This document shows, piece after piece, positions 22,101-34,100 of a stretch of 64,000 bases of DNA (position 1 is its first letter; every line of letters starts with the position of its first letter). The position numbers were made by a program, and so were the translations under genes. The stretch is from Alligator mississippiensis (taxonomy: Eukaryota; Chordata; Crocodylia; Alligatoridae), in the NCBI RefSeq assembly GCF_030867095.1, contig NC_081835.1, positions 21,026,501 through 21,090,500 on the forward strand. The letters run 5' to 3'. The notes beneath the pieces were generated by a model. It did not search any database, was not told the DNA's origin, and worked only from the letters and a program-made list of their open reading frames with translations.

Positions 22101-25100
22101 CACATTTCATATCATTTTCCTGCTTTGTGCTAGGGATATATAATTTATTTGCCATTACATTATTTCCCATTAATTCTCCTATGGCCAGTCAGGTAACTCA
22201 AAGGGAAAATTTTCATTAATCAGTGGGACCAAGATTTGGCTGGTTGTGTCCTAGTTTTCTTACTCAAAGAAACTGCTGTATGCTTTTCTTGCAAGACAAA
22301 TAGTTTTGGGGAATCCCATGGTAATCCTGAGAATGTCCTCATTTTTCATTTTTACCTTTTCTCTCCATTATTTAGGTGTTTTTATTTTTCCTGTCTTTTA
22401 TGTTGACAGGTCCAGTTTTATTCTCTTTCACCTTTTTACTGGTCATATCCTTTCCAATCTACTTGCCTGAAAAGAAAGAATAGAGTCTGGAATTTGAAAA
22501 CTACAATAAGATACTGAATCCATTAGTTATTTGGTTTTAGATCATAGAATTTCAGTTTTCAAACCAGTCCTTCCTTTTATCTAGGTTGAAAGGTCCAGTT
22601 GAATGTGAATCACTGAAGAATGATGTATCTTTAAGCTGCTCAAAAACAGAAGAAAAGTTACTGAGCACATGGTATCCAAGAGTTATCAATCTCTTTACCA
22701 GAAAGGAAGCATTAAAGGGTGTCAAGTCAGACAAAGCTGACTCTTTTTATAATTGTGTGGCTACACTTATGTCTAATCAGGTGAAAATATTTTCTAATAA
22801 TACTACCTTTTGTTGATTTTTGAGCATTTAAATAAAAGACTAAGATATTACTCAACCTTTTTTTTTTAATATGAACAATAATTTTGGACATTAAGGCTAA
22901 GTACAGATAGTCGAAAAGCCCAAGGCTGAATTGATTAAATCTTCGCAGGTCAATCTAAGCTGTGTAGGTTGAATCAATAAGCAAGTGAATGGGCATTCAC
23001 TTTTGATTCTGGAAATGTAGCCACGTGCCTGCAGTGGCTCAGGCCAGAAACTTGGGGGTGCTAGAGCATGCTTCCTTGCTTGGCTAAAGCAGACAACTTG
23101 GACCCATGCTAGCCTGCCCACCCTGCAAGAATTGGGGGAGATGCAGGGGAGGTGCAAAGCATCCTGGGGTGCTGGTGTTAACTTGAATCTGAAGGGGATC
23201 TGGGACAGAAGTTCAATAAACCGATTTAGCCTAAATCAGTTTTGTCTGATACTGCATCCATATAGATTTATCTTAAACTGGTTTCAGCCATTTTGAAAGC
23301 AGTTTATATGCACTGACCTTCTGCTGTGTTACAAATTTGAACCAGTTTCTGATCACTTATACTGGTTTATGTGTAATTTCTGTCCCTAGCTTTAAAAATG
23401 TCATAGAGAGATCACCTTAACTTGAAATCTAACATGTTTTAAAAAGTGAGCTCCAGTTTAGGTTTAAGTACTACAATTACTTTTCCTATTAATAAAAAAG
23501 TCCTCTACTACCCTCCTGCTGTGTTTTTAAAACTCATACACAGATATAAGGAAGAGAAATTGACTATTGGCTCAATTTTACAAATATGAGGGGAAGGGGC
23601 TGGCAGGGGGCAGATCGAGGCCCCCACATTGAGGGAGGGAGTGGGGCAGAGGCAGGGGGAAGGGCTGGGGTGAATGTGGCCCTGGCCAGGCTCAGAGCTC
23701 CAGTGCCTCATCCAGGGGTGCAGGGGGGTTCCCGCCACTGTGCACAACCTGGGGGAGGCCCAGGGGGAACATGCCCCTGCCCCCTGGATCTGTGTGCGAG
23801 GCAGAGGTGGGTTGCCCCTGGGCTCTGTGCCCCGCTGCCACTGCCTCTGGAGCTGCGCAGTGCCATGTGCATCCCACAGCTGGGTGGGCAGGGGACATGG
23901 CGCAGCCCAGCAGTGGCAGGCACATGGTGTTGCGTGGTTCTGGAGGCAGTGACAGAAAGACACAGAGCCCAGCATGCAGCAGCAGCCCACCTCCATCCCA
24001 TGCACAGATCTGGCAGCCAATCTCCATCCTGTGCACAAATTAGGGGGGGCAAGTGTCCCCCTGGCCTCCCCTGGGGTGTGCACAGCAGCGGGAGCTTCCC
24101 CGTGCTCCTGGACAAGCCACCCAGACTCTGAGCCACCTGGGCTCCGAGCCACCCAGGCTCTGACCCTCCCATGATCCACCCCTGCCCCTACCTCTGCCTC
24201 ACTTGCTCCCTCACCGCAGGGGCCTTGATCTGCCCCCCCCCTTCCCCCATAGACTTTTCTGCTATGGGGGGTAACGTGCACACGCACTCTCGCCCCCCTC
24301 AGATATTTTTTTCTCCCTCCACATATGGGGAGAGAGAAGAAGGGCAGCAGAGACTGAGGATGAAGGACAGGGTGGGGAGCAGAGGCAGAGGGGGAAGAGG
24401 GGACCCAAGGCTATGGGGGAACAGGTGGCAGGGTGGCAGGCACAAGCAAGGGGCAAGCTGCTTGACCTCCCTATACCACCTGCCACTCCACTTCCTGCCA
24501 CCTTTTGCATGGGGGAAGGGGGATGAATTTAAGACAACCTTTCAATAATTATTTTCTATACATGGAAAATTATAACGAATGTATACATTTTCCATGTATA
24601 AAATATCATTATTAGGGGGGTTATCTTAAATTCAGGATCATCTTAGATTTGAGTAAATATGGTATGTAGGCTCTGCATCAGTCTCAAATTATTGAAATGA
24701 AATGGAAATTCTGATTAACTGTACAAAGGTGGAAGAGAAATGTGATTTTGTGTTCTCCTGTAACAACATCAACATATGGTATTATCTAGCTGAAAGAGCT
24801 GTTGAGAAGAACTGTTGAAGCTTATGTGAAGCTCTTTGATCCTGAGGACAAAAGAAGCCTACTGCTATTTAAAATGGAATTGACTTTTGATGATGAGAAA
24901 ATGGAGTTTTATCCAAGCTTTCAAGATCTGGAAGACACCATTCTGTTTATAGTGACTCGGATAGGGCAGACTCTTCAGGTGCTGTTTAACTGTATTTACC
25001 TCTTAAATTTGCAAGTGCAATGTTACACGGTATGTGAACATATTAATAATTTAGGATCAGATCCTTCCCTGGCCAGCTTGTTAATGGGAAGGACAGTTGT

Positions 25101-28100
25101 AGCCTAATGCATCTTTTCTGCTATAAGGATTCAGTAACCCAGAACATTATGCCTTCAGACAGCCAGATTGCTTAGCTCTGTTGTGTCTTTTCAAGCTCCT
25201 TTTTGCAGGAATATCTTGCTTATCTTCCATTTAATGCTTAGTATACGCTTTGGCAACTGCCAATTCAAAGGAAGGAAATTGGACATTGCCTTGCCTTACA
25301 GCCTGCAACCCTCTGAGGAAATAGTGAACAGCCCAGTAAATAGAGTTTGCACCAACATTCGTTTGGCACAGGTGTTAGAGAGCAGTACAACCTCATTATT
25401 ATGAACTCCTATGGGACCAGGAGAAAAGTTAAAAGATTGTGTTTGCTTAATAGGGCTAGTCAGTTTGCTCCATCATAATTTAAAAAAAAAAGTGTCTTGT
25501 TTTGGGATTGTTAAAATGGGGGATTGTTCTAAGCAGAGTTTATTATAGTGAGGTTGTATTATATTTCAAGTTTGTACATGTATGTATGTACATGAAATTT
25601 TGCTCAAGTACAGGTAGAATCCAGACAGAAAACTTATCCCGAAAGGCAATTTATAGGTCAAAGGTGATTGTGTTATTATGTTCTCTTTTGATATATTTAG
25701 AAATTCTGAAAATGCTTTTGTATGTAGGTTAGTAAATATTCTGATTTTTATTTTTCTTAACATTGGAAATTCAGGTAGTGTGCGCCAAAAAGAAAGTCTG
25801 TTCATTGGGGACCTTAGTAATGGACAGGGCCCTGGATTTTAGACTGTTTAAAACTCTAATTTGTTTTGGTTTCTTTGGATTCTCTCAAATTAATTTGCAG
25901 GCTAATTAACATTCTGGTGCAAGAGATCTCTGTTAACAAGTCCCTTAAATTAAGGTGCAAGGGCTTACAATAATCATGTGCTGAAACTCATCGTAAGGTT
26001 CACAGACAGAACCAGGGGAAACCAGAAGTGCCATTTTTGCTAAGGTTAAAGCAAAGGAAAGAAATTCCTAAAACATGAAATCACAAGCCTATATATTTAT
26101 CATAAAGTGTTATAGTTAAGGTACCAGACTTGTACTCCAGAAATTTGTTGCAGACTTCTGGGGTGACTCTGAACAAGTCCCTGATGGCCATCCTTCTTAT
26201 TTTTAATAATACCTTATTTTGAAAATAGGCTTATGTATTTCAGTGTAGCTATTAAAAAAAAAGGTAAAATTTAATATGAGAGGGGGATAGAACATAGCAC
26301 TAAAGTTCTTTATTCTTTAGTCCTTCATCTGTAAACAACAATAATAGACAAAAAAAGTATCTTGCCTGTTTATTTTGTAATCTGTTTGGACCAGGGAGTC
26401 TGTGCGTGTGTAATATTCTAACCCTAATCTTGACTGAAGCTTTTAAGAGCTTTTCTAATACAAGAAAATCATAAGACTGATTTGTAAAAAGTTCATTGCA
26501 AGGATGTGCATCTGACTGTGCATATGGCTGTTCTATTGTTTGCTTTAATGAATTGATTTTGTCTTTTACTTATATTAGCATGTTCAAACCGTACATTCTT
26601 GGCTAGCAGGAGGGGCCACAGCTACAACCCTGGACACTGAACTTGCTGATCATGTAATAGCTTGGGCCTCATCTACACTGAAAAAAGCAATCCAGGACAA
26701 CTTGGAAGGTCCAAAAGAATATTTTGAAAGCTATGGTAAGTGAGATGAGTGCATTTTGTGACAAAATGTATTACTTGAAATGAAGTTTATGGAAAGATTA
26801 GCTTACTTTGTGTTACGTTTAATGCACTTTTAATAAGATTATTGCATTGTAGTTGAAAGGTATGGCTGGCTTGTAGATGGAACTGCACAAGTGCGAATAG
26901 ATACCTTTGAAGCAGAGAAGCACAGTTTTGATGAATATACTATTGTAAGTTTAAATTCTACATTTTATGCATAATCTTTATTTGCTATAGTTAAATAAAA
27001 AGGAAGGAAATTAGGCATACTGCCATTAGTACAAAAAACATTTTAAGTACCCAGAATCCACAACAACTTGTTTCCCCCCCTGCCTCCCAAATGCATGTGA
27101 TAATCAGAATCCAGTATTTAATTACTTTTAAAGCTTATTTTTATAATGTATTGATCTTACAGATCCAAATTTTTTAAATAATAAGTCTGCAAAGTAAAAT
27201 GTGCAATGTTATTTTGAAGTTCATAGATGAATTCCTCAGTCTGGCTAAGGAAATTATGAGTTTACCCCAGCTGGCTCATTTTCCTATGATGCGCTTGGAC
27301 TGTGATGATTTGAAGCAAGGTTTGGCTGATAAAGCAAAAAGCTTTGCAAACATGCTGCTGGAAAGGATAGTTGCTAATCACAGAGAAGAAAATGAAAAGT
27401 GAGTAGACCTTTTGCTTATAAAGGAAAATGATTCACGTTACACTTATTTGCATACATGCATTATGTAAATATACAACATGTCATACCATTATCTAACCAA
27501 CATTTTGGTTGATTGAAAGTCCCCAAGGAACCTGCATTGAATGGTGTTCTCCAGACCTAAAACCAGGAACAGCACAATTGTGCAACCAAACATTGCTAGT
27601 GCTGGGGAAATTGGATGGTAAGAGTTCCCTTTGGCTATATTCCTAGTTTCTGCAGTCTAAATTGCAGTAATGCTGCCAGAATTGGCCTGAGAAGAAAACT
27701 GCGTGATTCTTTTAAACTCTGCATATATAATAAATGATATGAACTGCAGGAAAGAGTTAAATAAAATTTATGATAACACAGTAAAATTCTAAGATTCCTG
27801 TCAAGGCTTATGATGCCAGAATGTTATTTTGCCAGAATAGCAAAATTTGATTTTAATAAGTATTAAATAAGTATTATGATAATAAGTGTTTTAAGGGCTA
27901 ATGGAAGACTAAAAATAAAGAGAGCAGCACCTAGAGTACATCCACATTCACTCTTTAATTGGAATCATAAAGTTATATCAGGGCCGATTGTACCTGTGGC
28001 AAGACACTTTTAGTGCCTGCCACTTTAAGAGGCTTGCGCAAGCTGTGGAGCAGCCAGCAGGTGTAATGCAGCCTAACAAGGTGGTCACATGACCATGAGA

Positions 28101-31100
28101 GGGCTCCTGGATTGGAGGATGGGGCTGAGCAACCTCAGTATAAACCCAGGCCTGCAGAGCTGAGCGGGCAGTTGCTGCAGGGAGCCGGAGGGATTCCGTC
28201 ACCAGCCAGAGCTGCTGCTCCCAGAGCACCTGACGGTTCAGGGTAGGAACTATGGGAATGGAGGAGGTTTCTGGTCTTGGGGAATGACCTAAAGCAACAC
28301 ACTGCTGGGGGAGGATGGTTTGGTGGACCTGCCTGTGGTGGGGTAGTCCCCAGGAAATGCCACACCGGTGCCTCCCTAGTGAAAGGTGAGTATGGGGTGC
28401 CATATAGCCTCAGCCTTCATGACCTGGTGGGTTACCCTGTAGAGGAGACAGGTGAGAGGTCCAAGCATGTCATCAGACCTGAGACCCAAGGGGCAGAAGG
28501 CCTGAGAGCCCCGATGATGGGGTGGTGTAGTAGCCCCGGTGAGGGGGCAGAGTATGGGCCCCAGTGAGAGGGCGTATAAGAGTGATTGATTGGGCTGCGT
28601 AGAGTCGGGTCCATATAGCGGGCCTAAAGGACTGCGTGTAGGCCATGTAGAATAAGGCCTGAAGGACTGCACATAGTCTGGCCTGAGTAGAGATTCATAG
28701 ATTCATATATGTTAGGGTCGGAAGGGACCTCAATAGATCATCGAGTCTGACCCCCTGCATAGGCAGGAAAGAGTGCTGGGTCTAGATGACCCCAGCTAGA
28801 TACTCATCTAACCTCCTCTTGAAGACCCCCAGGGGGTAGGGGAGAGCACCACCTCCCTTGGGAGCCCGTTCCAGACCTTGGCCACTCGAACTGTGAAGAA
28901 GTTCCTCCTAATGTCCAATCTAAATCTGCTCTCTGCTAGCTTGTGGCCATTATTTCTTGTAACCCCCGGGGGTTACCTTGGTGAATAAATACTCACCAAT
29001 TCCCTTGTGTGCCCCTGTGATGAACTTATAGGCAGCCTCAAGGTCGCCTCTCAACCTTCTCTTGCGGAGGCTGAAAAGGTCCAGTTTCTCTAGTCTCTCG
29101 TCGTAGGGCTTGGTCTGCAGGCCCTTAACCATACGAGTGGCTCTTCTCTGGACCGTCTCCAGGTTATCCGCATCCCTCTTGGAGTGCGGCGACCAGAATT
29201 GCACGCAGTACTCCAACTGCGGTCTGACCAGTGCCCGATAGAGGGAAAGTATCACCTCCTTGGATCTATTCGTCATGCATCTGCTGATGCACGATAAAGT
29301 GCCATTGGCTTTTCTGATGGCTTCGTCACACTGCCGACTCATGTTCATCTTGGAGTCCACTAGGACTCCAAGATCCCTTTCCACTTCCGTGCCACCCAGC
29401 AGGTCATTCCCTAGGCTGTAGGTGTGCTGGACATTTTTCCTCCCTAGGTGCAGCACTTTGCATTTCTCCTTGTTGAACTGCATTCTGTTGTTTTCTGCCC
29501 ACTTGTCCAACCTGTCCAGGTCTACTTGCAGCTGTTCCCTGCCCTCCGGCGTGTCCACTTCTCCCCATAGCTTTGTGTCATCCGCAAACTTGGACAGAGT
29601 ACATTTCACTCCCTCGTCCAAGTCGCTGATGAAGACATTAAAGAGTATCGGTCCAAGGACCGAGCCCTGCGGGACCCCACTGCCCACACCCTTCCAGGTT
29701 GAAGCCGACCCATCCACCTCGACTCTCTGGGTGCGACCCTCCAGCCAATTTGCCGCCCACCGGACTGTGTAGTCATCCAAGTCACAGCCTCTTAACTTGT
29801 TCACCAGTATGGGGTGGGATACCGTATCGAAGGCCTTCCTGAAGTCTAAGTATATGACATCCACCCCTCCTCCTGTGTCCAGGCGTTTCATAACCTGGTC
29901 ATAAAAAGAGACTAGATTGGTCAGGCACGATCTGCCTGCCACGAACCCATGCTGGTTCCCCCTCAGCATAATTTGTCCTGCCGGGCTCTCACATATGTGA
30001 GCCTTGATAATTTTTTCAAAGACTTTGCCAAGGATGGAGGTGAGACTGACTGGCCTATAGTTGCCCGGGTCCTCCTTCCTCCCCTTCTTGAAAATGGGGA
30101 CCACATTGGCCCTTTTCCAGTCCTCCGGGACTTGGTCTGTGTGCCACGAGCATTCGAATATTCCTGCCAGTGGCTCTGCAATGATGTCGGCCAGTGCCTT
30201 CAGCACCCTTGGATGGAGCTCATCCGGGCCTGCCGACTTAAAGGCATCCAGTTCTTCCAAGTGACTCTGCACCATCTCAGGGTCTACGCGTGGAAGTCTG
30301 GCGCCTTGAGAGTGAGATGTGTTAGGAGGGGCCCAAGAAGGTGGACCTGTATGGGCATGTGAGTGAGTGGCTCAGTACCTACCCTAAATAACCTAATTGC
30401 TCCATGCTGGGGCCAGGACCAGGCCAGACAAAGGGCCAGAGTGCCCATCAGGAGGCATAGTCAGAGGCTAGAGGCTGGGAGTCCTGACTGGCCTAGAGGT
30501 GAGGCGAGGGCCAGCGAGACCAAAGGTCCCAGAAGGGGCCACAGCCACAAGGAAAAAGAGTTTAGGGAGTTTTGCTGCCCAGAATGAGGGCAGAGTAGAC
30601 TGCCTGAGGAGGAGGGATCCAGGTGGGGTCCAAAAGCCAGGTGGGCATAGAATGAGGTCCATTGTGGGGCCGGAGCCACAAAATGATGCCATTTGTGAGG
30701 CATGGGACATGGTATAAGGGGAGGTTCGGAGCCGTGTATTATGCCCTTGGCATCGGGCAGTAAACGGGCAGTCTCCGACCTTAGGAACAACTACTAATTA
30801 AGTTGCATCAAAGATGTGGCAGGTGGGCGGACTGCTCAACACAGGTGGGTGGGCCAAATATTAGACTGGCTGCAAGATGGCCCCCTGTTACAGTCCCATT
30901 ATTTTTAGAAAAGTAATTTGAACTGTAATTCCAAGGATCTTTAGCAGCTGACAGAATGTATATTAGAGAGGTTATATCTGAACTAGAAAGCAAGCTAAAC
31001 AACATTGTAAAACTTTGACATATATTAAATAAGAATGTTTTTACAGGATATGCCAGGAATTTGAAACAATTAAAGATCATGCTTTAAAAGTTCCTGAGAC

Positions 31101-34100
31101 AACAGAAGAAATGATGGAAACAATAACTTATGTAGAAAAAGCAAAAACCACAGGTATTCAAGAGCTGATTGTAAGGATCAAGGTAAATGACTGTATTCCC
31201 TTACATTTAAATCGTTCACCAAACACACAGTTCTGTAGTGTTTATTTAGGACTAGAGCAAGAATTTTTCCTGATTAGGCCATAGGTATCAATGGAACTGT
31301 TCTACATTGCTACTTCAGGGCATTTATAGACCTGCTCTGAGAGCTGTGCTAATTAAAGTGCCTGGAGCATCTGACATGTATCAGCGTCCCCATGCTGAAA
31401 ATGGCGGTGGGGGCGCTTTAACTAAAGGTCGTCGTACCAGCTTTAGCTAAAGCACCCCTGCCACCATTTTTCAGCGTGGGGACAACACTGGAGTCTGCTC
31501 CAATGTGCTGTAATTACAGAATATTGGAGCAGCCTCCCTGCATGTGTATAGGAGCCCCCAGACATGAGGCTGGCAGATCTGTTGTCAGTGACCTGTCTCT
31601 GGATCTCCATTACATATTGGCACTTAAGCAAGCCTGTGTGCACCCTCTGTATGGACTCCTATCCATTTTATTTTTCCACTTCCCTGTGTTATGCAAGTCT
31701 GTGAGATGGTGTGGGCAGGATGTTCCTTTATTATAGCTCACCTTAGAAGGACTAGAACTTAAGCTTTTATCACAAGTGTGTCATTTTGCAAGACCACTAA
31801 GTTTTAGAGGCTTTCCCTAGCCTAGGTTACTTCAGTGACTTTGAAGGCCAAACTTTCAGGAAATAAAATTGAGTCTTTTTGCAAAAAAAAGCCTGATATC
31901 CAACCATTAAATGGTATTCACTAGCTTAATGAACACCCAAGGAAACAAATGGGTATGTATAATGGTTCATGTAAATAATGCATTTTTTTACAGTTGCAAC
32001 TATCCTGTGACGTTAGATTTTTTTTTTGTAAATGTCAGAGATCAGTCACTTATGCGTAAGGGATTAACGAGAAGCTATTTTCATTTAGCACTAGGACTTT
32101 GACTCTTCATACATGAAAAACAGAGTAGCAAAATTACAGTCTAAATTATGTGACATACCCAGCCATAAAATCTCAGAGGACCAAGAGATCTTTGTGTCCA
32201 TGTGATGCACAGAATTGTTCCAGGATAAATAGCTGTCATAAACAATTGGCAAGAAGAATTCCCTGCACCAGGTTAAAGGTGATGGGAAAAGAAGAAGATA
32301 AAAAAGTTTGCACATTAAGGGACATGGGCTTTGGTTTGCTTTTCTAATAGATTTCCAGTTTGTCTGAAAGAAAACTTGTACAGTGATATGTGCAATGAAA
32401 ATTTAGATGTTTTTTGGTCTCCTGAAGAAGGGGAGATCAAGAAGCCTAATCCCCAACAGCTGATCATTGTGAGAGAGCATATCTTTTCTCTGAAACTTCT
32501 AAGTGGGAATCTTCAGCATGTTCTAATTCCCTTTCAGAGCAAAGAGAGGACAATTTCTTGACAATCTGTAGTCTTAGACCTAATAGTCAGTCGGAGTTTT
32601 GCCATTGTCTTCAGTGAGGCCAGGATTTTACACTTGTATTAACATGGTGAAGAATGGATTTAAGTTCTGGAAAACTTCCAAGCAATTTATACTGCTTTTT
32701 TATTTTTAAGTAATTTATTCTCTCCTGTACCTTAGTAAATGTATGAAATGTAAATTTCCATGGAATCTCTTTTACAGGAATGCCATCAGCGAATGAATTA
32801 CCTTTTAGATGTTTTTATCTTTACTCCTGAAGATCTGATGCTGAATGCAACAGTCCTTCTGTGGCCTCAGAAGATTAATCCCATTTTTGATGAAAACGAT
32901 GATGTAAAGATATTTTCTTTGTACATTATGTATTCTAATTTGTTCGGTGTAATACAGCATTTCAACAGTTCATTTTCATCATTGCTAACTATTGTCCAAG
33001 CCAGTCATATAAAATAACAGTAATTAAAAGGTGATCCATAGTACCAGATTTACATATCTATATGCAAATCTATACCTACTGGTGTACTTGCAGAGAATAT
33101 AATAATTGTATATTTACTAAGTACCAGTAGTTTAAAAATATAGATCTAGCTGGGGTCATCTAGACCCAGCACTCTTTCCTGCCTATGCAGGGGGTCGGAC
33201 TCGATGATCTATTGAGGTCCCTTCCGACCCTAACATCTATGAATCTATAAAATTGCCATTTGAATTTTAAACCTTTGGAAAGTCAGTTATGTTTGGTTTT
33301 TGTCCAGTACTTGATCATTTAGAGTGGTGTTAGAGTATTTTAGCCATGCTGGAAATATCACAAAAAAGCCTTGCCTCTTGGATATCTCTTAATTCAGAGG
33401 AAGGCAGAATTTCACTACAGTGCACTTAGTCAATTGAGTAGCAATATTAAGTACATATTAAGTAAGATTCCTTCCGGCCCCCTGGAAGAAATCTGCCTTG
33501 AAGCATGTGAGTTGAGTAATGTCATTTTAATTTGCACAAATATAAATGTTGTTAGTGGTCAGAAGATGATCCAGATTCTAGAAGCATCCCCATGGCTGGG
33601 CAATGTATTCAGGCCCTTTTAGGAATTCAGTCATCAGTTAGCTAAAATGTATATGAAGAAGTTATTTTTGTTTCTAAGCTTACTCCTAATTCTTTCACAT
33701 GATGCTGTGTTCTCTAATTAAAATAATTAGGAATTCCAATTATTTGATAAAAATTTGCTAATGAAACATGTCAATGTTGAAATTTTCCATGTATAATTCT
33801 AGTTCTTAGTAAATAGATTACTTTATTATTTTTCTGCTTCCTCTTTAAATGTTTGCCCACAGAGTCCACTGGGTGTTTTAGTACTGAGGAGGAGGCCTAG
33901 TGGTGGAAAGCAGGTCTCTGAAACTGAAAATTTACCCAGCCTGCAGGATGGTTAGGCATGCCAATGTTTATTTTATTGAACAAAAATTTTTTTTTAGGGG
34001 AGTTTCAGATCCCTAGCAAATGTCACTTGAATTCTGCCTCTACAAATATGCAGAGAGCTTGTGATGTCTATTTAAAACTATCTTTGAAAGGTAAACGTAG

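Noticed and set aside
23508-24287. A 259-codon minus-strand frame
   Set aside because: It falls within a GC-rich inverted duplication, with overlapping frames on the other strand. No recognisable protein.
27199-27219. Upstream ATG extending the exon 11 frame
   Set aside because: Exon 10 ends in phase 0 at 26944 and the conserved protein resumes at 27220 after an AG. The earlier codons are intron.
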